Assembly: GCF_002206625.1 (NCBI RefSeq)
Contig: NZ_NGUP01000003.1
Span: 766,968 to 830,967 of the forward strand
Reading direction: 5' to 3'
Origin: Polynucleobacter campilacus
GTDB lineage: Bacteria; Pseudomonadota; Gammaproteobacteria; Burkholderiales; Burkholderiaceae
DNA: 64,000 nt
Shown here one piece after another: positions 38,333-46,637 of the stretch. Under the pieces are notes generated by a model that worked only from the letters and a program-made list of their open reading frames with translations, ran no database searches and was not told where the DNA came from. The stretch's first letter is position 1; the number at the start of each line of letters is the position of its first letter. The position numbers were made by a program, and so were the translations under genes.

Positions 38333-38563
38333 ATGGCAACAAAGAAAAAACCTGCTGCTAAGAAAAAAGTAGCTGCTAAAAAAGTAGCTGCTAAAAAGAA
38401 GCCAGCCGCTAAAAAGCGTCCAGCTGCTAAAAAGAAGCCAGCCGCTAAAAAGCGTCCAGCTGCTAAAAAGAAGCCAGCCGCTAAAAAGAAGCCAGCCGCT
38501 AAAAAAGCAGCTGCTAAAAAGCGTCCAGCTGCTAAAAAGCGTCCAGCTGCTAAAAAAAAGTAA
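38333..38563 (+). CDS. Lysine/alanine-rich histone H1-like DNA-binding protein (zero-frame product)
   Basis: The 76-residue zero-frame product is built almost entirely of KKPAA, KKRPAA and KKVAA units, a basic repeat sequence like bacterial H1-like and AlgP C-terminal-type proteins, which bind DNA non-specifically in the nucleoid. AAGGAG precedes ATG 38333. The frame ends AAA AAG TAA at the end of an A8 run. One base over, the same type of sequence continues to a recognisable family C-terminus at 38676, so the true product may be 114 residues. The repeats are prone to length change by slippage. Confidence 0.85.
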   Translation: MATKKKPAAKKKVAAKKVAAKKKPAAKKRPAAKKKPAAKKRPAAKKKPAAKKKPAAKKAAAKKRPAAKKRPAAKKK

Positions 38564-38676
38564 GTAAACCTGCTGCGAAGAAAGCGGGCTCTGCTGTAAA
38601 AAAGCCCGCGGCTAAGAAAGCTGCATCAGTAACAACTGCCGCTGCTTGGCCCTTCCCAACTGGCACTCGTCCTTAA
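38552..38676 (+). other. A8 slippery run and -1-frame extension of the H1-like protein
   Basis: Eight As at 38552-38559 followed by G form A-AAA-AAG in the zero frame, the strongest bacterial -1 slippery heptamer type, and the zero-frame stop TAA follows at once. In the -1 frame 38 codons follow, first more Lys/Ala repeats, then the tail AAAWPFPTGTRP and a stop at 38674-38676. That tail resembles the conserved end of Burkholderiales H1-like proteins (recognition, not a search). Either ribosomes or RNA polymerase slip here, or one A is missing from the run in this genome or sequence. Confidence 0.75.
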
Positions 38677-38708
38677 GTTTTAACTTTAGACGAGTGGTAA
38701 GAAGTTCA

Positions 38709-38736
38709 AAGGGGTCTCAATGAGACCCCTTTTTTA
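38709..38736 (+). terminator. Intrinsic terminator after the H1-like gene
   Basis: AAGGGGTCTC and its complement form a stem of at least 8 GC-rich pairs followed by seven Ts. It lies 32 bases after the -1-frame stop, so the transcript includes the extension. Confidence 0.9.
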
Positions 38737-38774
38737 TTGCCTAACTAGCCCAGCTCGGTAAAGTCTCTATAAGC

Positions 38775-39734
38775 TTAGAAGCTGAACCCAAATGCTGATT
38801 TGAATTGCTCTGTAATCTGAGCTTTGCTTAATTGGTGGTTTTGTGGTCCTTGATGGCTAATTTTGATTGAGCCCATCAAGCTCGCCAGGCGACCGGTAGT
38901 TTCCCAGTCCATGCCATTTTCTAGGCCAAAAAGTAATCCTCCACGAAAAGCATCGCCGCATCCAGTGGGGTCAATGATTTTTGCTGTGGACACTGGTGGA
39001 ATAGCAATACATTTACCTTCGGAATAGATATCAGCACCTTCTGCGCCTTTGGTCACAATCAGAGCCTTTACGCGTTCAGCGACTTTAGAAAGACTTAAGC
39101 CAGTTCTTTGGGAAAGCATTTCACCCTCATAGTCATTGACAGCCAGATAGCTTGCAATATCAACCAACTCTAGTAGCTCTGGACCATTAAACATGGGTAA
39201 GCCTTGGCCTGGGTCGAAGATAAAAGGAATATTCGCTTCTGCCAATTGATGGCAATGCTCCCACATCCCTTGACGACCATCTGGAGCGACGATGCCAAAC
39301 TTTGCAGCCCCTTTAGTATTTTTATCGCGCTCGGCAAGTACTGCAGAAACTTGGTTTAAGTGGGATTCATTCATGGCGCCTGGATGAAAGGCGGTAATTT
39401 GATTATTTGACTGATCGGTTGTAATCATCGCTTGAGCAGTAAATGCATGTTCAATTTGGCGAATGTGGCTGGCATCAATGTGCAATTGCTTGAGTCGCTC
39501 TAAGTAAGGCTTAGCGTCCCCACCAACGGTTGCCATAATGATCGGATCGCCACCCAAAAGACTGAGGTTATAGGCGATGTTGCCAGCACAACCACCAAAT
39601 TCTCGGCGCATCGTTGGTACCAAGAAGGCCACATTCAGAATATGAATCTGCTCTGGCAGGATTTGATCGGCAAATTTGCCTTCAAAGTTCATGATGGTGT
39701 CGTAGGCGACAGAGCCGCAGATCAAGCTAGCCAT
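38775..39734 (-). CDS. PfkB-family carbohydrate/nucleoside kinase
   Basis: The 319-residue protein is a ribokinase-fold kinase. It has the N-terminal GGCAGNIAYNLSLLGG motif and the C-terminal anion-hole DPTGCGDAFRGGLLFG with the catalytic aspartate. The family includes adenosine kinase, ribokinase and fructokinase. The YDTIMNFEGKF start and FGGCAGNIAYNL resemble adenosine-kinase-like members, but the substrate cannot be fixed. It lies downstream of prmA, separated by 70 bases. Confidence 0.85.
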   Translation of the reverse strand: MASLICGSVAYDTIMNFEGKFADQILPEQIHILNVAFLVPTMRREFGGCAGNIAYNLSLLGGDPIIMATVGGDAKPYLERLKQLHIDASHIRQIEHAFTAQAMITTDQSNNQITAFHPGAMNESHLNQVSAVLAERDKNTKGAAKFGIVAPDGRQGMWEHCHQLAEANIPFIFDPGQGLPMFNGPELLELVDIASYLAVNDYEGEMLSQRTGLSLSKVAERVKALIVTKGAEGADIYSEGKCIAIPPVSTAKIIDPTGCGDAFRGGLLFGLENGMDWETTGRLASLMGSIKISHQGPQNHQLSKAQITEQFKSAFGFSF

Positions 39735-39804
39735 AAATTACTTTCTGTAAGAGATAAATAAGAATCAGGGTTAAGGATAAAGAAAAAGCACAATTGGGGA
39801 TGTT

Positions 39805-41334
39805 TTAGGGGTAAACCACTCTCACCCGATAGCCAGCTGCATTCTGTGGCAATGGAATTGGTAGTTGAGCTTGGATTAACTCTCCGGGGGCAATGCCTAA
39901 GCGCAAAAAATCAGCATGAGATTCTTGCCATGCAATGGGTAACCATTCTTTTGGAGTTAAGCGAACTGATTTGATCTCAGATTCTTCTGCATCAGTCAGA
40001 GTAATTTCTAAATTTGGAGGTAAAACAGCAAGTGCAAGACGATTTTGTATTTCAACTTGCAGTATTGATTGATTTGCGCCGCTTTTAAGGCCCTCTCGTG
40101 CGTTTTCGGGTGATAGTGTGGCGGAAGTTATTTTCCATGCAGCAAAATCGCTTACGGGGCGATTTACGCATCCTAGTACGCCACATATTTTTTCATCGAT
40201 AGCCTGCAAAATAGAAAAGGCGGACACTGAAAAAGCATTTGATGTGCCATCTACTCGTGGCGCTAACGCTGGCAGTAAAGAATTTCTGGAGAGATGCTCA
40301 CTAAAAACCAGCAACAGGATAAAAAAACAGGCGAGTAGAGTGAACTTCACCCCCTTTTTTTGCGCAGGTGCAGCAAAATCTCTTTTTTTACTACCCTCTT
40401 GATCTTTAGAGAGCGTTCCGTGTAAACAAACCCACCCATCATTCTCTTTCCAGATAGAGATTTTGAGCCATTGACTATAAGTGGCAATCACCTCATCTGC
40501 TTGACGTGCAAGCACTCCAGATAAAACAATTTGTCCACCGAGGCGTATTTTATTAACCAACGCTGGAGCGAGCACTTGAAGTGGGTTAGCCAAAATATTG
40601 GCCATCACAATATCGTATTTGGTTTCTGCTGCAAGCTCTGGAGCATCCTCATTTGGTAGAACAAACTGGATGACGGTGTTGTTGATTTGGGCATTGCTGC
40701 GTGCTGCAACTATCGCCTGAGGATCGATATCTGTTCCTACGACGGGATTGCAACCTAGTTTTGCAGCAGCAATAGCGAGGATGCCGGAGCCGCAACCGTA
40801 ATCGAGCAAACTCTGATTTTTTAGATTGGTATGCTCTTCGAGCCATAGCAAACACAAATGGGTGGTGGGGTGGCTACCTGTTCCAAAGGCTAGGCCCGGA
40901 TCAACCGCCAAACAGATTGCATTTGGATCAGTGGGAGCATCGTGCCACGATGGCACGACCCAAATGCGTTTGCCGATAGGAATCGGTGCGAACTGACTTT
41001 GGGTAAGCCTTACCCAATCTTGCTCTTCAACAATTTTTTCTTGAGGAGCTGATAACTTAAAACCAGCCTCTTTTAGAGAGGCAAGTAGTTCAGGGATAAA
41101 TTGCGCGCTACCGGAAGCATCAATCTCTGGATTAAAAAGAGCGGTTACTGAAGATCTATCCCAAGCCTGCACATCAGGCGATAAACCGGGCTCTCCGTAC
41201 AGTGGGTTCTCATCATATCCGCCAGCTGCATCATCTTCTACGGTGACGGATAGAGCCCCTAACTCCAGGAGCGCATCGCCTAATGGTTCTGCTGTTTCAG
41301 CAACTACCGTGAAGACCAGTTCACGATAAGACAT
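39805..41334 (-). CDS. prmA: Ribosomal protein L11 methyltransferase fused to a membrane DUF3426 domain
   Basis: The 509-residue frame has two parts. Residues 1-308 are PrmA, which trimethylates ribosomal protein L11: substrate domain, DPGLAFGTGSHPTT, the SAM motif LLDYGCGSGILAIAA and MANILANPL. After a lysine-rich linker comes a membrane helix (residues 331-346) and a DUF3426 domain to residue 509. In related genomes prmA is followed by a separate DUF3426 gene starting with a zinc ribbon (MJ0042 type); here that ribbon and the intervening stop are gone. It is downstream of accC in the usual order. Confidence 0.88.
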   Translation of the reverse strand: MSYRELVFTVVAETAEPLGDALLELGALSVTVEDDAAGGYDENPLYGEPGLSPDVQAWDRSSVTALFNPEIDASGSAQFIPELLASLKEAGFKLSAPQEKIVEEQDWVRLTQSQFAPIPIGKRIWVVPSWHDAPTDPNAICLAVDPGLAFGTGSHPTTHLCLLWLEEHTNLKNQSLLDYGCGSGILAIAAAKLGCNPVVGTDIDPQAIVAARSNAQINNTVIQFVLPNEDAPELAAETKYDIVMANILANPLQVLAPALVNKIRLGGQIVLSGVLARQADEVIATYSQWLKISIWKENDGWVCLHGTLSKDQEGSKKRDFAAPAQKKGVKFTLLACFFILLLVFSEHLSRNSLLPALAPRVDGTSNAFSVSAFSILQAIDEKICGVLGCVNRPVSDFAAWKITSATLSPENAREGLKSGANQSILQVEIQNRLALAVLPPNLEITLTDAEESEIKSVRLTPKEWLPIAWQESHADFLRLGIAPGELIQAQLPIPLPQNAAGYRVRVVYP

Positions 41335-41350
41335 AAGGCACTCGCATTAG

Positions 41351-42715
41351 TTAAGATTTTCCGCGGCTTGCGGCTTGCTCTTCTAAGCGATGCTCCAGGT
41401 AGTGAATGCTGGTGCCGCCTTCCATGAAGTTAGGATCCAACATTAATTCACGGTGCAAGGGCACGTTGGTAGTGATGCCATCAATCACCATTTCGGAGAG
41501 GGCAATTTGCATGCGGCGAATCGCTTGTTCACGAGTTTTGCCATAAGAAATCAATTTGCCAATCATCGAGTCATAGTTCGAAGGAACAACATATCCACTG
41601 TAGGCGTGGGAATCTACTCGAATTCCAGGGCCGCCTGGCATATGGAAGGATCCAATCTTCCCTGGGCTGGGTGTGAACTTGAATGGATCTTCTGCATTCA
41701 AACGGCATTCGATTGCATGGCCACGGAACACAATATCTTTTTGGCGATAGCTTAATTTCAGGCCAGCAGCAATTCGAATCTGTTCTTGAACGATATCCAC
41801 ACCAGTAATCATTTCAGTGACGGGGTGCTCAACTTGAACACGGGTATTCATCTCAATAAAGAAGAATTCACCATCCTCATAAAGGAATTCAAAAGTGCCT
41901 GCGCCACGGTAGCCCATTTTTCGACAGGCTTCTGCACAGCGTTCACCAACTTTAGCGATTAAGCGACGATCAATGCCTGGGGCCGGAGCCTCTTCTATTA
42001 CTTTTTGATGGCGGCGCTGCATCGAGCAATCACGTTCACCTAACCAAATTGCATTGCCATGGGTATCAGCTAGAACCTGAATCTCAACGTGGCGAGGTTT
42101 TTCTAAAAACTTCTCCATATAGACTTCTGGGTTACCAAACGCACGACCCGCTTCTTCGCGCGTCATATTGACAGCATTGAGCAGAGCTGCTTCGGTGTGA
42201 ACAACGCGCATACCACGACCACCGCCACCGCCAGCAGCTTTAATGATGACTGGATAGCCCACTCTCTTGGCAGTAGCAATAATTTCTTTTGGATTATCTG
42301 GTAATGCACCTTCGGATCCAGGAACGCAAGGAACGCCCGCTTTAATCATCGCGCGTTTAGCAGAGACCTTATCACCCATTAAACGGATTGTTTCTGCTTT
42401 AGGACCTATGAAGGCAAAGCCAGATTTCTCAACGCGCTCAGCAAAGTCAGCATTCTCGGAGAGGAAACCGTAACCCGGGTGAATGGCTTCGGCATCAGTC
42501 ACTTCAGCCGCAGAAATAATGGCTGGCATATTGAGATAACTCAGTGGCGAGGGGGCTGGTCCAATACAAACGGCCTCATCAGCCAGCTTCACGTACTTAG
42601 CTTCTTTATCTGCGGTGGAGTAGACCACTACAGTTTTAATTCCCAACTCACGGCATGCGCGTTGGATACGGAGAGCAATTTCTCCCCGATTGGCAATCAG
42701 AATCTTATCGAACAT
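41351..42715 (-). CDS. accC: Acetyl-CoA carboxylase, biotin carboxylase subunit
   Basis: Carboxylates biotin on AccB using bicarbonate and ATP, the first half-reaction of fatty acid synthesis. The 454-residue product begins [17 protein letters not shown] and has the ATP-grasp glycine loop [27 protein letters not shown] and the catalytic [13 protein letters not shown]. It follows accB by 48 bases in the aroQ-accB-accC-prmA order. Confidence 0.98.
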   Translation of the reverse strand: MFDKILIANRGEIALRIQRACRELGIKTVVVYSTADKEAKYVKLADEAVCIGPAPSPLSYLNMPAIISAAEVTDAEAIHPGYGFLSENADFAERVEKSGFAFIGPKAETIRLMGDKVSAKRAMIKAGVPCVPGSEGALPDNPKEIIATAKRVGYPVIIKAAGGGGGRGMRVVHTEAALLNAVNMTREEAGRAFGNPEVYMEKFLEKPRHVEIQVLADTHGNAIWLGERDCSMQRRHQKVIEEAPAPGIDRRLIAKVGERCAEACRKMGYRGAGTFEFLYEDGEFFFIEMNTRVQVEHPVTEMITGVDIVQEQIRIAAGLKLSYRQKDIVFRGHAIECRLNAEDPFKFTPSPGKIGSFHMPGGPGIRVDSHAYSGYVVPSNYDSMIGKLISYGKTREQAIRRMQIALSEMVIDGITTNVPLHRELMLDPNFMEGGTSIHYLEHRLEEQAASRGKS

Positions 42716-42763
42716 GTCGGCTCTGAGTTAGGTAAAAATAGATTGGTAGAGGAGCTTAAAAGA

Positions 42764-43231
42764 TTAAGCAATGATGAATAGTGGTTGGTCAAATTCAACT
42801 CCTTGACCGTTTTCACACAGAATCTCTTTAACAACACCTGCGTATTCTGACTCAATCTCATTAAGTAATTTCATCGCCTCAATGATGCAAAGCGTTTGGC
42901 CTACTTTTACCGTATCACCAATGCTGACAAAATTGGGAGACTCTGGATTTGGCGCGCGATAGAAAGTGCCTACCATTGGGGAGCGAGCAACAGAGCCAGA
43001 TTCAGCAGCAGGCGCCTCAGTAACTGGGGTAGAGGCTAGTGCAGCCGCTACAACTGGTGCAGCTTGTGGGGCTGGAGCAGGCGCTGGATTTGTATGCACT
43101 ATTTGTCCAGCAGGGGCTGCAGAGCCAGAGTTAACGATGCGTACACGGTCTTCGCCTTCATTCACCTCTAATTCAGAAATGCCCGACTCAGACACGAGGT
43201 CGATCAAGGTTTTTAGTTTTCTCAGATCCAT
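42764..43231 (-). CDS. accB: Acetyl-CoA carboxylase, biotin carboxyl carrier protein
   Basis: Carrier of carboxybiotin between AccC and AccAD. The 155-residue product starts [13 protein letters not shown], has a long Ala/Pro-rich flexible linker (about residues 35-80), and the biotinylation motif [13 protein letters not shown], where the lysine is modified. The C-terminal domain ends [12 protein letters not shown]. It is operonic with accC downstream and aroQ upstream. Confidence 0.98.
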   Translation of the reverse strand: MDLRKLKTLIDLVSESGISELEVNEGEDRVRIVNSGSAAPAGQIVHTNPAPAPAPQAAPVVAAALASTPVTEAPAAESGSVARSPMVGTFYRAPNPESPNFVSIGDTVKVGQTLCIIEAMKLLNEIESEYAGVVKEILCENGQGVEFDQPLFIIA

Positions 43232-43267
43232 AGGAGTACTTCCTCTCTTGTAATACTTTAAATAGAC

Positions 43268-43717
43268 TTATTTTTGCGTATGGGCAATCGCTGCTTGCAA
43301 TGCCAATTCATAACCAATCGCGCCAAGACCACAAATCACACCAGTAGCGATATCGGATAAATAGGAGTGTTTACGAAACTCTTCGCGCTGATGAATATTG
43401 GATAAATGGATTTCTATAAAGGGAATAGCTACCCCAGCCAAAACATCTCGTAAGGCAACGCTAGTATGGGTAAATGCACCTGGATTGATGATGATGAAAT
43501 TCACCCCATCTTGTTTCGCTTTTTGAATGCGGTCAATTAACTCACCTTCATGGTTGCTTTGATAGGTGCTCAGGTCTACAGATTGAGTTTGAGCTAGCCC
43601 TTCTAGCTTTTGATGAATATCTTTAAGGGTGGTTGTCCCATAAACCTCTGGTTCACGAGTGCCTAGTAAATTGAGGTTTGGACCCTGAATTACGAGAATT
43701 GAAGCTTTTTTCGACAT
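43268..43717 (-). CDS. aroQ: Type II 3-dehydroquinate dehydratase
   Basis: Third step of the shikimate pathway. The 149-residue product has [16 protein letters not shown] with the catalytic tyrosine, [28 protein letters not shown], and [18 protein letters not shown], a complete set for the small dodecameric type II enzyme. It heads the accBC operon. The 191-base gap upstream (43718-43908) contains no gene and must hold its promoter; a TATACT on this strand near 43775 is a possible -10. Confidence 0.97.
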   Translation of the reverse strand: MSKKASILVIQGPNLNLLGTREPEVYGTTTLKDIHQKLEGLAQTQSVDLSTYQSNHEGELIDRIQKAKQDGVNFIIINPGAFTHTSVALRDVLAGVAIPFIEIHLSNIHQREEFRKHSYLSDIATGVICGLGAIGYELALQAAIAHTQK

Positions 43718-43908
43718 AGATCCCTGTTTTTAGAGGCAGTTTGGTGTTCATTGCATCGAATGCTATGGGAGAAGTATACCTTCTCAAGATTCTGAAAAAA
43801 GGAACTCTAGGCATTTTTAGGGTGAGATTTTGAGCCTAAATACCCTAATTGCCTTATTTTTGAGCAATAAAAAGGTCGGTCTGAGTCTAGAAAAATCGAT
43901 ATCAGTCT

Positions 43909-44436
43909 CTATAAAACATCTTTAATTACTTTTCTGAGCTCATCTTCGCTTATCTTCCCTAATTTTGTATACGTTGCCTTACCCTTGGAATTAATAATTA
44001 CTGTGTAAGGAAGAGCTCCTTGGGTATTGCCCATTTGCTTAGAAAGATTGCTGCCCTCTAGACCGCCGACAACAATCGGATAGGAGACTGGGGTACTTTT
44101 AAGGAATTCACGAATATTAGAGGGTGAATCGATACCGATACCAACAAATAACGTATTTTGCTGTAAAAACTCTTGCGAAAGCAAGTCTAAAGTAGGCATT
44201 TCTTCGATGCAAGGGGGGCACCAGGAGGCCCAGAAGTTCACAACGAGGACTTTTCCCTGCCATTCAGTCGTATTTACTGGTTTTCCGTCCGGAGTTTGCC
44301 AAGGGTTAGCAAAAAAAGCTTTTACAGACGGTTCGCTAGCTAAGCCAGTTTTCGAAATCCACTGTGAAGTCAGTACGCCGCCTAGCAGTGCCAAAAGACC
44401 AATTCCACAGATGGTCAGTAATTGTCTTCGGTTCAT
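43909..44436 (-). CDS. TlpA/ResA-like membrane-anchored thioredoxin
   Basis: Periplasmic thiol-disulphide oxidoreductase. The 175-residue product has an N-terminal membrane anchor (residues 5-25), then a thioredoxin fold with VVNFWASWCPPCIEEMPTLD carrying the CPPC active site, GIGIDSPSNIREFL and LPYTVIINSKG with the cis-proline. The family reduces apocytochrome c or other periplasmic thiols; which target is used here is unknown. It diverges from mpl by 26 bases. A frameshifted cytochrome-assembly gene is elsewhere, at 31839. Confidence 0.9.
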   Translation of the reverse strand: MNRRQLLTICGIGLLALLGGVLTSQWISKTGLASEPSVKAFFANPWQTPDGKPVNTTEWQGKVLVVNFWASWCPPCIEEMPTLDLLSQEFLQQNTLFVGIGIDSPSNIREFLKSTPVSYPIVVGGLEGSNLSKQMGNTQGALPYTVIINSKGKATYTKLGKISEDELRKVIKDVL

Positions 44437-44462
44437 TGCAACTCCTTCGCTAAAATTCGTAG

Positions 44463-45860
44463 ATGCATATACATATCTTGGGCATTTGCGGCACTTTCAT
44501 GGGCGGCATTGCCGCAATCGCTCGGCAAGCCGGACATCGTGTAACTGGTTGTGATGCTAACGTGTATCCGCCAATGAGTACACAACTTGAGGCTCAGGGC
44601 ATCAAATTGATTGAGGGTTTTTCACCAGATCAATTATTGCAGTTTGAGACGATGCCTGATTTATTTGTGATCGGCAATGTGGTTTCTCGTGGCAATCCCT
44701 TGATGGAGGCTATTCTGAATCAAGGGCTCCCTTATATTTCTGGTCCGCAGTGGCTAGGAGAACAAGTTTTATATGGCAGGCATGTTTTAGCAGTTGCCGG
44801 AACGCATGGCAAGACAACAACATCAGCCATGCTCACTTGGATTTTAGAATTTAATGGTTACAAACCGGGTTATTTGATTGGTGGTGTGCCACTCAATTTC
44901 ACCGTATCTGCACGCTTAGGTGAGAGTAAATATTTTGTGATCGAGGCTGATGAATACGACACCGCTTTTTTTGATAAGCGCAGTAAGTTTGTGCACTACA
45001 GGCCACGCACCGCTTTATTAAATAATTTGGAATTTGATCATGCCGATATTTTTGCTGATCTAGCGGCCATTGAGACCCAGTTTCACCATTTAGTTCGTAC
45101 AGTCCCGGGCGATGGTTTGCTAGTGGTGAATGGCGAAGAGCCTGCCTTAGCCAGTGTGATTACTCGGGGTTCTTGGGCGCCTGTAGAGCATTTTGGTCAT
45201 GAGTCCAATAATGAGTGGTCATTCATTTCTCAAGAGAGTGACGGCTTTATTGTGCGCAAATCTGGCAAAGAGATGGCTACTGTGAAGTGGGCTGCAGATT
45301 CTGGAGTGATGGGTCGACATAATCAACTTAATGCTCTTGCAGCAATTGCATCAGCAAATCACATTGGTATTTCACCGGCGGATTCCGCTTGCGCTTTGGC
45401 GCAATTTAAAAATGTCAAACGACGTCTTGAAACAATCGGTGTTGCAAATAACATTACGGTCTATGACGATTTTGCCCATCATCCAACTGCGATTACGACA
45501 ACTGTGGATGGTTTGCGTCGTCGCGTTGGCAAGGCTCGTATTCTGGCAGTATTAGAGCCTCGCTCTAATACGATGAAGCTAGGCGTGATGAAAGCGCAGC
45601 TTCCTGGCAGCTTAGAGCAGGCAGATCAAGTTTTTGCCTATGGTGCTAACGCTGGTAAGGAGTCTTTAGGCTGGGACTTGGCTGAGGTGTTATCCCCACT
45701 CAATACAAAAGAACAGGGCAAGGCACATGCTTTTGATGATCTGGATGCCTTAGTAAATGCCCTTGTAAAAGAGGCAAAGCCTGGAGACCATATTCTGGTG
45801 ATGAGTAATGGTGGATTCGGTGGGGTACACCAAAAAATATTAAAAGCGATTAGCGCTTAA
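44463..45860 (+). CDS. mpl: UDP-N-acetylmuramate:L-alanyl-gamma-D-glutamyl-meso-diaminopimelate ligase
   Basis: Peptidoglycan-recycling ligase that reattaches the tripeptide to UDP-MurNAc. The 465-residue product starts [15 protein letters not shown], has the P-loop [31 protein letters not shown] and the C-terminal [18 protein letters not shown]. The Mpl-typical GTFMGG start separates it from MurC (present at 1-387). AmpD (32692-33510) supplies the tripeptide upstream in the same recycling pathway. Confidence 0.96.
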   Translation: MHIHILGICGTFMGGIAAIARQAGHRVTGCDANVYPPMSTQLEAQGIKLIEGFSPDQLLQFETMPDLFVIGNVVSRGNPLMEAILNQGLPYISGPQWLGEQVLYGRHVLAVAGTHGKTTTSAMLTWILEFNGYKPGYLIGGVPLNFTVSARLGESKYFVIEADEYDTAFFDKRSKFVHYRPRTALLNNLEFDHADIFADLAAIETQFHHLVRTVPGDGLLVVNGEEPALASVITRGSWAPVEHFGHESNNEWSFISQESDGFIVRKSGKEMATVKWAADSGVMGRHNQLNALAAIASANHIGISPADSACALAQFKNVKRRLETIGVANNITVYDDFAHHPTAITTTVDGLRRRVGKARILAVLEPRSNTMKLGVMKAQLPGSLEQADQVFAYGANAGKESLGWDLAEVLSPLNTKEQGKAHAFDDLDALVNALVKEAKPGDHILVMSNGGFGGVHQKILKAISA

Positions 45861-45900
45861 TCGGTACGATCAAAGTAAATCAAAATACAGAGAGCAAATC

Positions 45901-46635
45901 ATGGGCGACAGATTAAAAAATAAGGTAGCAATCATTACAGGCGCGGCAAAAGGAATTGGTTTTTCTACAGCGCAACGCTTTGCACAAGAAGGTGCCATCG
46001 TGATCATGGCGGATATGAATCTAGAGTCCGTAAAAGGTGCTTCCGCACAAATCCCGAATGCAGAAGCTTATGCCATGAATGTGATCGATCGGGCCAGCAT
46101 TCAGGCGGTTGTGGATCAAGTGATGCAAAAACATGGCCGTATCGATATTTTGATTAACAACGCTGGTATTACGCAGGATGCCCGCTTGGTGAAGATGACG
46201 GAGGCGCAATTTGATGCAGTAATTGATGTCAATCTCAAGGGCGTATTTAATTGCACACAGTTGATTGTTCCCCATATGTTGGAAGCCAAATCAGGGGCGA
46301 TTGTCAATGCATCTAGTGTTGTTGGTATTTACGGCAACTTTGGCCAAACTAATTACTCGGCTACTAAATTTGGTGTAATTGGTTTTACTAAGACTTGGGC
46401 TCGCGAGCTCGGCCCTAAAGGCATTCGGGTAAATGCGATTTGTCCTGGATTTATTGCAACTGAGATGGTTAAAGCGATGCCAGAAAATATTTTGCAGGAT
46501 ATCGAGAGGCGCAGTTGGCTTGGGCGCCTTGGTACTCCGGAGGAAATAGCAAATGTGTATTTATTTTTAGCTAGCAATGAGGCCAGCTATATCAATGGAG
46601 TTGCTTTAGAGGCTAGTGGCGGAATCTCTCTCTAA
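45901..46635 (+). CDS. Short-chain dehydrogenase, FabG/PhaB-like 3-oxoacyl reductase
   Basis: The 244-residue SDR has the NADPH-binding [23 protein letters not shown], catalytic Ser in [15 protein letters not shown] (Tyr/Lys) and the [16 protein letters not shown] region typical of FabG and acetoacetyl-CoA reductase. It is probably not the main fabG, because it lies between mpl and an RNase rather than in a fatty acid cluster. The precise acyl substrate is unassigned. Confidence 0.88.
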   Translation: MGDRLKNKVAIITGAAKGIGFSTAQRFAQEGAIVIMADMNLESVKGASAQIPNAEAYAMNVIDRASIQAVVDQVMQKHGRIDILINNAGITQDARLVKMTEAQFDAVIDVNLKGVFNCTQLIVPHMLEAKSGAIVNASSVVGIYGNFGQTNYSATKFGVIGFTKTWARELGPKGIRVNAICPGFIATEMVKAMPENILQDIERRSWLGRLGTPEEIANVYLFLASNEASYINGVALEASGGISL

Positions 46636-46637
46636 GC

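Noticed and set aside
38344..38560. Regular repeats resembling a CRISPR or satellite
   Set aside because: The repeats are in frame, code KKPAA units and have no spacers.
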